From Blastococcus sp. HT6-4 (lineage in GTDB: Bacteria > Actinomycetota > Actinomycetes > Mycobacteriales > Geodermatophilaceae): DNA of 64,000 nt. A program made the translations under genes and the position numbers. This document shows, one piece after another, positions 19,701 to 28,700 of the stretch (positions are counted from its first letter, which is position 1; each line of letters starts with the position of its first letter). Below the pieces are notes generated by a model. That model saw nothing but the letters and a program-made list of their open reading frames with translations. It was not told the DNA's origin and did no database searches. Where the stretch lies: assembly GCF_039679125.1 (NCBI RefSeq), contig NZ_CP155551.1, forward strand, positions 3,162,001 to 3,226,000, read 5' to 3'.

Positions 19701-21078
19701 CTTCACCCCCGACCTGGCCACCTCGCTGAACAATGCGTCGAATCGGCTGGCCGACCTGGGCCGGCGCGAGGACGCCCTCACCGCCATCGAGGAGGCTAGC
19801 GGGCTCTACCGCACACTGGCCGCCGCCCGCCCCGACGCCTTCACCCCAGACCTGGCCATGTCGCTGAACAACCTGTCGAACCAGCTCGGCAGCCTGGGCC
19901 GGCGCGAGGACGCCCTGGCCGCCATCGAGGAGGCCGTCACCCTGCGCCGCACGCTGGCCGCCCACCGCCCCGACGCCTACATCCCCGACCTCGCCATGTC
20001 GCTGAACAACCTGTCGATCCGGCTGGCAGGCCTGGGCCGGCGCGAGGACGCCCTGGCCGCCATCGAGGAGGCCGTCACCCTGCGCCGCACGCTGGCCGCC
20101 CACCGCCCCGACGCCTTCACCCCCGACCTGGCCATGTCGCTGAACAACGCGTCGAATCGGCTCGCCGGCCTGGGCCGGCGCGAGGACGCCCTGGCCGCCA
20201 TCGAGGAGGCTAGCGGGCTCTACCGCACGCTGGCCGCCGCCCGGCCCGACGCCTTCACCCCCGACCTGGCCATGTCGCTGAACAGCCTGTCGATCCGGCT
20301 GGCCGGCCTGGGCCGGCGCGAGGACGCTCTCACCGCCATCGAGGAGGCCGCCGGCCTCTACCGCGCGCTGGCCGCCGCCCGGCCCGACGCCTTCACCCCC
20401 GACCTCGCCATGTCGCTGAACAGCCTGTCCATCCGGCTGGGTGACCTGGGCCGGCGAGAGGACGCCCTGGCCGCCATCGAGGAGGCCGTCGGCCTCTACC
20501 GCGCGCTGGCCGCCGCCCGGCCCGACGCCTTCACCCCCGACCTGGCCATGTCGCTGAACAACGCGTCGACCGCACTGGGCGACCTGGGCCGGCCCCAGGA
20601 CGCCCTGGCCGCCATCGAGGAGGCCAGCGGCCTCTACCGCACGCTGGCCGCCGCCCGGCCCGACACCTTCACCCCCCACCTCGCCGGCTCGCTGAACAAC
20701 CTGTCGCTCTGGCTATTCGACCTGGGCCGGCCCGAGGACGCCCTGACCGCCATCGACGAGGCCACCGGCCTCTACCGCACGCTGGCCGCCACCCGGCCCG
20801 ACGCCTTCACCCCCGACCTCGCCACCTCGCTGAACAACCAGTCGAACCAGCTCGGCAGCCTCGGCCGCCGCGAGGACGCCCTCACCGCCATCGAGGAGGC
20901 CGCCGGCCTCTACCGGGCGCTGTACAACTGTCATCCCGATCTGTACCGCCACGCCCTCGTGAAGGCCCTCGCCAACCTGGCGACCGCCCAGCGGACGCTG
21001 GGCAGCGAAGCGGAGGCAGCGCACGTCGAGCGCGAGCGTGCAGCGCTGGAAGACGGAGCACCCAAGCGCGCCGAGTAG
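16753..21078 (+). CDS. Trypsin-like protease / STAND NTPase / TPR conflict protein (system A)
   Basis: 1441 residues from GTG 16753, six bases after GGAGG. Residues 1-200 form a trypsin-like domain with a plausible triad: His40 (LTCAHVL), an Asp in PDLAWLD (86 or 91), Ser161 (PGMSGTG). A STAND-type P-loop NTPase follows, with Walker A GPAGTGKT (296-303) and Walker B LLLVVDYAE. A helical region leads to 15 TPR units of 46 residues (LGRREDALTAIEEA...). In the biological-conflict model the TPRs sense an invader or partner, the NTPase oligomerises, and the protease fires. The stop is immediately followed by att-like site 1. Confidence 0.85.
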   Translation: MAHRDLPSLVADCAVRINTAEDFAGSGVLVAPGQVLTCAHVLAAAAQEGAAISVVYGGRTWAAQLRAMQPAPPTGGTLPSPYGWPDLAWLDVPGLTDHPWAELDTATPGRGEELVGYGFSEAFQAGVPAGQWGSYRVDGPVDTGVGQRWQLSAAQAAPGMSGTGLINPATGRLFGLLTRTRDADTDAGGWAVHAHPALTALPGFNDLLDLARPHPSAWKARRQAWEENAEDWLAAAGLRDLLTAPYEPLPDRRTPATLLLPRHGVVPFHPARRPDLDDLLTWCTNPAAPQVRLLTGPAGTGKTRLAAELAQRAADAGWLTGFLAPSDDPAAVCDRLARRADSLLLVVDYAETQTDLPDLLAAVAALDEDVAGVRVLLLARAAGDWWRDLPASGDDPHRTAQALVGARPFALSQLDELVSDPTPAYQDAAAALAKRQNLTSPAKLPLLATAETWSYLSAHLAALDAVGTPDEPGRPNPDGRPRSPADVLDHVLTRERRHWRRTATIDHLAPVDDTILSRTVAALTLLGAGTETDASTTLARVPDLAGAEGHRRALARWMRRHYPPDRSDDWLRGLQPDLLAESHITTVLAADPDVASSLLGGLPEPQARRALTVLTRAARYQPAAHQLLCTALRSDLANLGRPAITVAGETGSPLDRVLTDTLAEPDLAVEPDLLMRLAAALPEHTIALREAAMVLTARRVQHLRRSGPQDELAGWLNNLSIRLDHVGRREDALTAIEEASGLYRALAAARPDAFTPALATALNNLSNRLAGLGRREDALTAVEEAVALHRALAAARPDAFTPDLAMSLNSLSLWLAGLGRREDALAAVEEASGLYRTLAADRPDAFTPDLATSLTNASNRLADLGRREDALAAIEEASGLYRTLAADRPDAFTPHLATSLNNASLRLAGLGRREDALTAIEEASGLYRTLAADRPDAFTPDLAMSLNNLSNRLAGLGRREDALTAIEEAVGLRRTLAAARPNAFTPDLATSLNNASNRLADLGRREDALTAIEEASGLYRTLAAARPDAFTPDLAMSLNNLSNQLGSLGRREDALAAIEEAVTLRRTLAAHRPDAYIPDLAMSLNNLSIRLAGLGRREDALAAIEEAVTLRRTLAAHRPDAFTPDLAMSLNNASNRLAGLGRREDALAAIEEASGLYRTLAAARPDAFTPDLAMSLNSLSIRLAGLGRREDALTAIEEAAGLYRALAAARPDAFTPDLAMSLNSLSIRLGDLGRREDALAAIEEAVGLYRALAAARPDAFTPDLAMSLNNASTALGDLGRPQDALAAIEEASGLYRTLAAARPDTFTPHLAGSLNNLSLWLFDLGRPEDALTAIDEATGLYRTLAATRPDAFTPDLATSLNNQSNQLGSLGRREDALTAIEEAAGLYRALYNCHPDLYRHALVKALANLATAQRTLGSEAEAAHVERERAALEDGAPKRAE
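18914..20926 (+). repeat. 15 x 138-bp TPR-coding repeats of system A
   Basis: Fifteen nearly identical 138-bp units, each coding a 46-residue TPR unit. Differences cluster at a few codons (ASG/AVG/AVT after IEEA; RLAG/RLAD/QLGS), as expected for a surface under diversification on a homogenised scaffold. Confidence 0.95.
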
Positions 21079-21125
21079 GGGACCCACGGAACTCGTGCGC
21101 CTCGTCGTGAGAACGGTAGGTCCCC
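21079..21125 (+). other. Attachment-like site 1
   Basis: GGGACCCAC arm, the GGAACTCGTGCGCCTCGTC core and a GTAGGTCCCC arm. The arms pair with one mismatch. It begins directly after the stop of system A. Confidence 0.75.
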
Positions 21126-21195
21126 CACCGAGGCCGTGCGGTCGGCGCGCCGCTGAAGGTGTCCGGCCAGCGGTGGTTGTGCCAGGGTGCGGCGT

Positions 21196-21507
21196 ATGGG
21201 GGATGCGGATGGCCGGGTGCCGATCGCGGAGTTCGTGGCGGGGCTGCGGGCCGAGCTGAAGGAGGCTCAGGCGGCCCGGGATCCAGGGCTGCAGTTCGCG
21301 GTCGGGCCGGTGCAGGTGGAGTTCACCTTGGTCACCGGCCGCGAAGGCGGCCCGGAGGGCAAGGTGCGGTTCTGGGTCGTCGAGGCCGGCGGATCGGCCA
21401 AGTGGTCCAAGGCCGAGACGCAGACGGTGACCTTGACCCTGACCCCGGTCAACGAACGCGGCGAGGACGTGCGCGTCGGAGACTGGGTGCCCGGGCCACC
21501 CCCGTGA
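21196..21507 (+). CDS. Trypsin-co-occurring domain 2 (trypco2) protein, system B
   Basis: 103 residues from ATG 21196 (MGDADGRVPIAEFVAGLRAE); GTG 21187 is an alternative, but the ATG gives the same length as the two paralogues in this window. Trypco2 features: a short N-terminal helix with RAELKEAQAARDPGL, then FAVGPVQVEFTLVTGREGGP, GKVRFWVVEAGGSAKWS and ETQTVTLTLTPV. The protease-NTPase gene follows after 37 bp. The biochemical role is unknown; linkage implies a regulator or target of the protease. Confidence 0.85.
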   Translation: MGDADGRVPIAEFVAGLRAELKEAQAARDPGLQFAVGPVQVEFTLVTGREGGPEGKVRFWVVEAGGSAKWSKAETQTVTLTLTPVNERGEDVRVGDWVPGPPP

Positions 21508-21544
21508 CTGGTCGCCTTCCAGCAGCGGTAGCGGCCAGTAGGGG

Positions 21545-24481
21545 GTGGGCGTGGACGTCGGACGGGTGGTCGAGCTCTACGCGACCGGTGCGGGCGGCGA
21601 AGCTGGGCAGGTGGGGTCGGGCTATCGGCTGACCGAGCAGCTGGTGCTGACCGCCGCCCACGTGGTCGCTGACATCCGGATCATGACCCCGGGTGCGCCG
21701 GTGCCCGACGACGTCGACGCTCCCGGGATGTGCCGGGCCCGGCCGCTCGGATCGACGGACTGGGTGCCGGCCGCAGTGGTCTGGCGCAACACCGACGCCG
21801 ACGTGGCGGTGCTGCGCCTGGCCGCGTCTGCATCGCCGCCACCGGGCAGCCCCGCCCCGCGCTGGGGCCGCGTCGAGGGGACCGAGCCGATCGCGGTCGA
21901 CGCGGTCGGCTTCCCCTGGGCCCAGGAGGGCATCGACCGCAGACGGGACACCGAGCATCTGCATGGCTTCCTCACCCCGGGCACCGCCGTCAGAGCCGGT
22001 CAACTGGCCATCACAGTGCTCACCTCCCCGCCGTCCGCCCGGGATGGCGGCTCGCCGTGGGCAGGCATGTCCGGCGCCGCGCTGTTCGCCGGCCCGTTCC
22101 TGGTCGGGGTGGTGATCGTCGACCCGGCTCGGTTCGGCACCGACCGGGTGGTCGCCGCCCCGACGGCGCCACTGAAGGCCGACCCTGCGCTAACCGCGCT
22201 GCTCGGCCCTCCAGCTGTGGTCACGCGGGTCGGGCCGCGGTTGCGGCTGGCCATCACCGCCGACACCTCCGTGGCCGTGACACCGCCGTACCGGGCGGCC
22301 TCGGCCCGGCTGGGCCGGGAACCGTCCCGGCTGCTGCTCCCCGAGCACGGCATCGTGCCCTTCCTCGGCCGCGGCACCGAGCTTCAGACGCTCCAGGCTT
22401 GGTGCCTGAACGGCGGCGGGGCGGCGCTTCGGCTTCTGCTCGGCGCCGGTGGAGCGGGCAAGACCCGGCTCGCCGCCGAGGCGTGTGTACGGCTGGCCGG
22501 GCACGGCTGGCAGGCCGGCTTCGCCGACGCCGACGCCCCCGGCGGAAATCCGGTGCTGGCCTTTGACCGGCCCACCCTGCTCGCCGTTGATGACGCCGAC
22601 CTGTACGTCGACCTGCTCACCGGACTGGTGCGCGCGCTGGGCTACTGGCCGCCCGACGCCCCCCCGGTGCGGCTGCTGCTGCTCACCCGCCACACCACCG
22701 GCTGGTGGCACACGCTGAATCAGCGCACCGACCACCTCGCCGCCGAACTGGGCGACCTCCCGCTGACCCTGCACACCGGCGACCTGGTCTCGGCTAACCG
22801 GCCTGCCCATCACGCCGCGGCCCGCGCCGCTTTCACCCACCACCTGCGGCCGGCCACCAGGCCTGCAGCCCCGGACAGCGACCAGGTCCCCGATCTCGCC
22901 GACGACGCCTTCGCCAACCCACTGCTGGTGCACATGCACGCGCTGCTCGCCGCCCATGGCGTGGCCGTGCCCACCGGCGGCAGCGCCGTGCGCGAACGGC
23001 TCCTGGACGCAGTCCTCGACCGGGAACGCCGCCGCTGGGCCGACACCTTCCCCGCCACGGTGACCACCAGCAGCCCCACCACCCACCAACGAGCCGTCGC
23101 CACGGCCACCCTGTTCGCTCCCGCCGACCAATCCGCCAGCGCCGCGCTGCTCGCGATTATCGACGACTTCGCCGACGCCACCGCGGCCGCGCGCGGCGCC
23201 GTCGCCGACTGGCTACACCAGCGCTATCCCGGCGCCCAGCCGCCCTGGATCGCCCCGCTGCGCCCTGACCTGCTCACCGAACAACTGCTGGCCAGCTGCC
23301 CCGACCTGACCGGCCTAGTACTCACCGGCCATGCCCGGCTCACCGATCACCACGGGTCTCCTGCGGGCACCCAGGTCGAGCAACTACTCGTCGAGCTCGT
23401 CCGCGCTGCCGGCCGCGACCCGGTCCGCCAGGCGCTGGAGCGGCTGCTCGCCGCCCGGCTGCCCGACCTGCTCGACGCGGCACTCGCCGCCCCCGCCGGC
23501 CCGCTGCCTGATTTGCTCGACACCGCGCTCACGCTCTGCCCGCAGCGATCGGCTGCCGTGGCCTTGCTCGACCGGCTGCCCGAGCACAGCACCGGTCTGG
23601 CTGCGCTCGCCGCCACCCTCACCGCCCAGGCCGTGGACCACCACCGCATCGTCACCGCCGACAACCCCGAGACGCACACACCCCGGCTCGCCGGCGCGCT
23701 GAACAACCTGTCGGTCCGGCTGACCGACCTCGGCCGCCGCGAGGACGCCCTGACCGCCGTCGAGGAGGCCACCGGCCTCTACCGGGCGCTGGCCGACGCC
23801 CGCCCCGACGCCTTCACCCCCCACCTCGCCACGGCGCTGAACAACCTGTCGGTCCAGCTGGCCGACCTCGGCCGCCGCGAGGACGCCCTCACCGCGATCG
23901 AGGAGGCCACCGGCCTCTACCGCGCGCTGGCCGACGCCCGCCCCGACGCCTTCACCCCCCACCTCGCCACGGCGCTGAACAACCTGTCGAACCAGCTGGC
24001 CCACCTCGGCCGCCGCGAGGACGCCCTCACCGCCGCCCACGAGGCCGTCACCCTGCGCCGCGCCCTGGCCGACGCCCGCCCCGACGCCTTCACCCCCCAC
24101 CTCGCCACGGCGCTGAACAACCTGTCGATCCAGCTGGCCGGCCTCGGCCGCCACGAGGACGCCCTCACCGCCGTCCAGGAGGCCACCGGCCTCTACCGCG
24201 CGCTGGCCGACGCCCACCCCGACGCCTTCACCCCACACCTCGCCGGTAGCCTGCAGTCCTATGGTGTGGTCCTCACCGATCTGGGCCACCACGAGGACGC
24301 GCTCGCCCTCGACCAGGAAGCGGTCAATCTGCTGCGAGCTCTGTGCCAGCGTCATCCGGACTTGTACCGCGAGGCCCTCGCGAAGGCCCTACGGAACGTT
24401 GCGATCGATCTGCGGAACCTGGACCGAGGGCAGGAAGCGGCGCAGGCCGACGACGAGGCCGCGAAGCTGGCAGACAACTGA
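21545..24481 (+). CDS. Trypsin-like protease / STAND NTPase / TPR conflict protein (system B)
   Basis: 978 residues (GTG 21545; GTG 21551 also fits). The trypsin-like domain has His39 (LTAAHVV), Asp in DADVAVLRL (about 84-86) and Ser176 (AGMSGAALF). The NTPase has a Walker A GAGGAGKT and Walker B LLAVDDADL, with a TGWW-containing sensor region (LLLTRHTTGWW). It ends with only five TPR units, the last two diverged, and a capping helix. It is paralogous to systems C and D across the whole protease and NTPase part. Short TPR content is the main difference. Confidence 0.85.
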   Translation: MGVDVGRVVELYATGAGGEAGQVGSGYRLTEQLVLTAAHVVADIRIMTPGAPVPDDVDAPGMCRARPLGSTDWVPAAVVWRNTDADVAVLRLAASASPPPGSPAPRWGRVEGTEPIAVDAVGFPWAQEGIDRRRDTEHLHGFLTPGTAVRAGQLAITVLTSPPSARDGGSPWAGMSGAALFAGPFLVGVVIVDPARFGTDRVVAAPTAPLKADPALTALLGPPAVVTRVGPRLRLAITADTSVAVTPPYRAASARLGREPSRLLLPEHGIVPFLGRGTELQTLQAWCLNGGGAALRLLLGAGGAGKTRLAAEACVRLAGHGWQAGFADADAPGGNPVLAFDRPTLLAVDDADLYVDLLTGLVRALGYWPPDAPPVRLLLLTRHTTGWWHTLNQRTDHLAAELGDLPLTLHTGDLVSANRPAHHAAARAAFTHHLRPATRPAAPDSDQVPDLADDAFANPLLVHMHALLAAHGVAVPTGGSAVRERLLDAVLDRERRRWADTFPATVTTSSPTTHQRAVATATLFAPADQSASAALLAIIDDFADATAAARGAVADWLHQRYPGAQPPWIAPLRPDLLTEQLLASCPDLTGLVLTGHARLTDHHGSPAGTQVEQLLVELVRAAGRDPVRQALERLLAARLPDLLDAALAAPAGPLPDLLDTALTLCPQRSAAVALLDRLPEHSTGLAALAATLTAQAVDHHRIVTADNPETHTPRLAGALNNLSVRLTDLGRREDALTAVEEATGLYRALADARPDAFTPHLATALNNLSVQLADLGRREDALTAIEEATGLYRALADARPDAFTPHLATALNNLSNQLAHLGRREDALTAAHEAVTLRRALADARPDAFTPHLATALNNLSIQLAGLGRHEDALTAVQEATGLYRALADAHPDAFTPHLAGSLQSYGVVLTDLGHHEDALALDQEAVNLLRALCQRHPDLYREALAKALRNVAIDLRNLDRGQEAAQADDEAAKLADN

Positions 24482-24514
24482 CGCACCGGCGAGCCAAGGA
24501 ACGGCCACAGTCCA

Positions 24515-24560
24515 GGGACTTGAGCAACTCGTGCGCCTCGTCGTGAGAACGGCAAGTCCC
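24515..24560 (+). other. Attachment-like site 2 (compensatory arms)
   Basis: The left arm is GGGACTTG and the right arm CAAGTCCC, so both changed together relative to GGGACCTAC/GTAGGTCCC at other sites. The core CAACTCGTGCGCCTCGTCGT is retained. It lies 34 bp after the system B stop. Confidence 0.8.
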
Positions 24561-24644
24561 GGTCAAGAAGCCGCCCGCCGGTCGCGAGGAGATGCCCGCA
24601 CCTGGCCCGCGCATAAATCCAAAGCCTCCGGCTACCCGCGTCTC

Positions 24645-25169
24645 CTACCCGTCGACGTCGGCAAGCACGCCGGCGGTCACCGTGGCGACATCGGGCACGC
24701 TGAGGTCGCGGCGGTCGGCCCACAGCCGAAGCGCCAGCTGGCGCTCCGCCAGAGACGCATCCGCAAGGAAGGCACAGATGTCGGCCTGCCTGCTGACCAA
24801 CTGCACAGTCTCGTCGAAGCGCGTGTGCGCGACGCCATTGGCACGCAGTGCTGTGGCTCGATCCGTCAAGGTCGCGGCCAGCGCCGCCCAACTCGTCGGT
24901 GCTGCAGCCACCGCGTGGGCCCGGGTGCAGCCAAGACCTAGCGGGACGAAGTCGCCAAACAGTGGCACCTCAACCATGCCGTGCCACATCCTGCCCCGGC
25001 GGCCGCAGACCCCACACCGCCCGAGGCCCGTGCTGATGTCCGCGACTGTGACGACAGCCCCCGCCTCTCGGAGATCTCCGGCTGGCGGCAGGGCTTCCCA
25101 CTCAGGCACGCCGGGCACGCCGACTCGCCTCCACCGCCAGCGAGGCTCCTCCACCCGGTCGGTCCCCAT
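24645..25169 (-). CDS. Hypothetical protein alone in its module
   Basis: 174 residues from the ATG at 25169 (MGTDRVEEPRWRWRRVG). The N-terminal third carries CGVCGRRGRMW and a later Cys/His pair (LGLGCTRAHAV), which could bind zinc. The rest is helical and alanine/leucine-rich (QADICAFLADASLAERQLAL). I do not recognise the family. It is the only gene between sites 2 and 3 and is antisense to the flanking systems, which supports the idea that modules move as units. Confidence 0.65.
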   Translation of the reverse strand: MGTDRVEEPRWRWRRVGVPGVPEWEALPPAGDLREAGAVVTVADISTGLGRCGVCGRRGRMWHGMVEVPLFGDFVPLGLGCTRAHAVAAAPTSWAALAATLTDRATALRANGVAHTRFDETVQLVSRQADICAFLADASLAERQLALRLWADRRDLSVPDVATVTAGVLADVDG

Positions 25170-25313
25170 GGCGCGGACCGTAGCGCCGACCACCGACGAC
25201 TACATGGCAACGATCGGTTCCGCTCCTTCTCGACCGTGGAGGACAACTCCACCGCCGAGCAAGCCGATGGCGGCGCTATCCCCACAGCATCCGGTCAGCT
25301 GCGGAAGTGTGCA

Positions 25314-25360
25314 GGGACCTTCGGAACTCGTGCGCCTCGTCGTGTGACCGGTAGGTCCCC
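25314..25360 (+). other. Attachment-like site 3
   Basis: GGGACCTTCGGAACTCGTGC, then GCCTCGTCGTGTGACCGGTA and GGTCCCC. The arms GGGACCT/AGGTCCC pair; the inner stem is imperfect. It is 144 bp upstream of the hypothetical-gene start and 72 bp before the next trypco2 gene. Confidence 0.75.
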
Positions 25361-25431
25361 CCACGCGAGCTGTATGGCGGGCGCGCCGCTCTGGGTTTCC
25401 GGCGGGTGCCGGTTGTGCCAGGGTGCGGCGC

Positions 25432-25743
25432 ATGGGGGACGCAGATGGCCGGGTGCCGATTGGGGATTTCGTCGCGGGACTGCGCGCCGAGCTGAAGGAA
25501 GCGCAGGCAGCCCGGGATCCGGGGCTGCAGTTCGCCGTCGGGCCGGTGACAGTGGAGTTCACCGTGGTCACCGGCCGCGAGGGCGGCCCGGAGGGCAAGG
25601 TGCGGTTCTGGGTGATCGAGGCTGGCGGATCGGCCAAGTGGTCGAAGGCCGAGACCCAGAAGGTCGTCTTATCTCTGACCCCGGTCGACGAGCACGGTGA
25701 ACCCACGTTCATCAGCGACCGGGCGCCCGGGCCACCTCCCTGA
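25432..25743 (+). CDS. Trypco2-domain protein, system C
   Basis: 103 residues from ATG 25432 (MGDADGRVPIGDFVAGLRAE). Very close to the system B and D copies: LQFAVGPVTVEFTVVTGREG, KVRFWVIEAGGSAKWSKAET, VVLSLTPVDEHGEPTFISDR. It shares with them a conserved 45-bp leader before the ATG. The protease-NTPase gene starts 44 bp downstream. Confidence 0.85.
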   Translation: MGDADGRVPIGDFVAGLRAELKEAQAARDPGLQFAVGPVTVEFTVVTGREGGPEGKVRFWVIEAGGSAKWSKAETQKVVLSLTPVDEHGEPTFISDRAPGPPP

Positions 25744-25787
25744 CCGCCATCTGACGGCAGGGCGGGCGCGGGGAACCGGAGGCAGGC

Positions 25788-28700
25788 GTGGACGTAGCAC
25801 GAGTGGTCGAGCTCTACGCGCCGGACCGAACCGGGTCATCCGGCACGGTCGGGTCGGGCTACCGGCTGAGCGAGCAGCTGGTGCTCACCGCTGCGCACGT
25901 GGTCGCCGACCTGCCGGCCGCCGCGCCGGGGTCGCCGGTGCCCGACAACGTGGACGCGCCCGGGGTATGCCAGGCCCGCCCCCTAGGGACGGCGGATTGG
26001 GCCCCGGCCGTGGTGGCGTGGCGGGGCCCGGATGCTGATGTGGCCGTGCTGCGGCTCGCCGACTCCGCGCCACCGCTGCCACCGGCCAGCCCCAACCCAC
26101 GCTGGGGCCGCATTCAGAGCACCGAGCCGATCGCGGTCGATGCGGTCGGGTTCCCCTGGGCGCAAGAACGCACCGACCGGATCCGGGACACTGAGCACCT
26201 GCACGGCTTCCTCACCCCGGGCACGACCGTCAGGGCCGGCCAGCTGGCGGTCACGGTGCTCAGCGCGGCTCCGACGGAGTGCCGCGGCGGGTCGCCGTGG
26301 GCGGGCATGTCCGGCGCCGGCCTATTCGCCGGGCCGTTTCTGGTCGGTGTGGTGTTCGTGGACCCGGCCCGGTTCGGCACCGACCGGGTGGCCGCCGCCC
26401 CGATCGGCCCGCTTCTGGCCGACCCGGACCTGGCTGGGCTGCTCGGCGCCCCTACCGCGCCGGTCACGGCGGTGGGGCCGCGGCTGCGGCTGGCCGTCAC
26501 CGCCGACACCTCCGTGGCGATCGCCCCGCCGTACCAGCGCGCTCCCGCGCGACTGGGGCGGAGACAGCCGGCCGGGCTGCTGCTACCGGAGTACGGCATC
26601 GTCCCCTTCCTCGGCCGGGAGGCCGAGTTGCAGACGTTGCAGGACTGGTGCCTCGGTGGGGACAGGGCCGCGCTACGGCTGATCCTCGGCGCCGGCGGGG
26701 CAGGCAAGACCCGGCTGGCTGCCGAAACCTGCCTGCGTATGGCCGGGCGCGGCTGGCAGGCCGGCCTAGCCGACCCCGACGCCCCCGGCGGAGATCCAGT
26801 CCTAGCCTTCGACCGGCCCACCCTGCTCGTCGTCGACGACGCCGACCTCAAGGTCGACCGACTCGTGGAGCTAATCGGCCACCTCTACCACTGGCCGCCC
26901 GACGCCCCACCCGTACGACTGTTGCTGCTGGCCCGGCACACCACCGGCTGGTGGGACACGCTCACTCGGCTTACCCAAGACCGCGCCGATGACCTCGCCG
27001 ATGACCTGCTGACTCTGCACAACGGCGAGTTGCACCCCGGTGAACGGGCCGCCCACCACGCCGCGGCGATCGCCGCCTTCGCCCCCTACGGTCCGCAGCC
27101 ACCGGCCGCGATCGGGCCTCCCCCGGACCTGCGGAATGTGGCCTTCGGCAATCCGCTGCTGGTGCAGATGCGTGCACTGCTCACCGTCGCCGGCGCCGAC
27201 GTACCCACCACCGGTGCGGCTCTGCGCGAGAAGATCCTGCAAGGTGTCCTCGATCAAGAACGGAACGGCTGGGCGAGGAGCTTCCCCCGCCACGTACGCC
27301 TCAGCAGCGACGCCACCCCGCAGCAGACCGTCACCACCGCCACCCTGCTCGCCCCACCCGATCAGCCGGCCACCACCACGCTGCTCACCCTGGTCGATGA
27401 CCTCGCCGACGCCGACGCCGTGGACCGACGCTCGGTCGCCAACTGGCTACACGAGCGCTATCCCGGCACCGAACCGCCGTGGGCGGCCCCACTTCGCCCA
27501 GACCTGCTCACCGAGCAGCTGCTGGCTACCTGCGATGGGCTGACCGGCCTGGTGCTAACCGGCTACCAGTGGATCACCGACGGCGGCGCTGTCGGCGGAG
27601 CACAGGTCGAGCAGCTACTCACCGAGCTCACCCGCGCCGCCAGTCGCGATCGCGTCCGCCAGACGCTAGATCGACTGCTCGCCGACCGACTGCCCGACCT
27701 GCTCGACGGCGCGGTCGCCGACCCCGCCGGCCGACTGCCCGACCTGCTCGACCGGGCCCTCGCTGCCTGCCCGCAGCCTCGAATCGCCACCGCCCTAATG
27801 GACCGGCTGCCCGAGCAGAGCACGGGTCTGGCCGGACTCGCCGCCACCCTCAGCGCCCAAGCCGTCGACAGCCACCGCCAGCTCGTTGCCAGCGACCCCG
27901 ACACCTTCACCCCCGACCTGGCCACGTCGTTGAACAACCTGTCGGTCCGGTTGGTCGAGCTGGGCCGGCGCGAGGACGCCCTCACCGCCATCGAGGAGGC
28001 CACCGGCCTCTACCGCACCCTGGCCACCGCCCACCCCGACGCCTTCACCCCCGCCCTCGCCGGCTCGCTGAACAACCTGTCGACCGCACTGGCCAACCTG
28101 GGCCGCCGCGAAGACGCCCTGACCGCCGTCGAGGAGGCCACCGGCCTCTACCGCACCCTGGCCACCGCCCACCCCGACGCCTTCACCCCCGCCCTGGCCA
28201 TGTCGCTGAACAACCTGTCGATCCGGCTGGCCGACCTGGGCCGCCGCGAGGACGCCCTGACCGCCATCGACGAGGCCACCGGCCTGCGCCGCACCCTGGC
28301 CACCGCCCACCCCGACGCCTTCACCCCCGCCCTCGCCGGCTCGCTGAACAACCTGTCGACCGCACTGGGCGACCTGGGCCGGCGCGAGGACGCCCTGACC
28401 GTCATCGAGGAGGCCACCGGCCTCTACCGCACGCTGGCCGCTGCCCGGCCTGACGCCTTCACCCCCGCCCTCGCCGGCTCGCTGAACAACCTGTCGGTCC
28501 GGCTGGCCGACCTGGGCCGGCGCGAGGACGCCCTGACCGCCATCGAGGAGGCCACCGGCCTCTACCGCACGCTGGCCGCTGCCCGGCCTGACGCCTTCAC
28601 CCCCGCCCTCGCCGGCTCGCTGAACAGCCTGTCGACCGCACTGGGCGAGCTGGGCCGCCGCGAGGACGCCCTGACCGCCATCGAGGAGGCCACCGGCCTC

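Noticed and set aside
18484-20679. Long minus-strand open frame of 731 codons opposite system A
   Set aside because: It is the antisense of the TPR repeats (glycine-valine-rich periodic sequence) and exists because high GC removes stops; the plus-strand product has clear domains.
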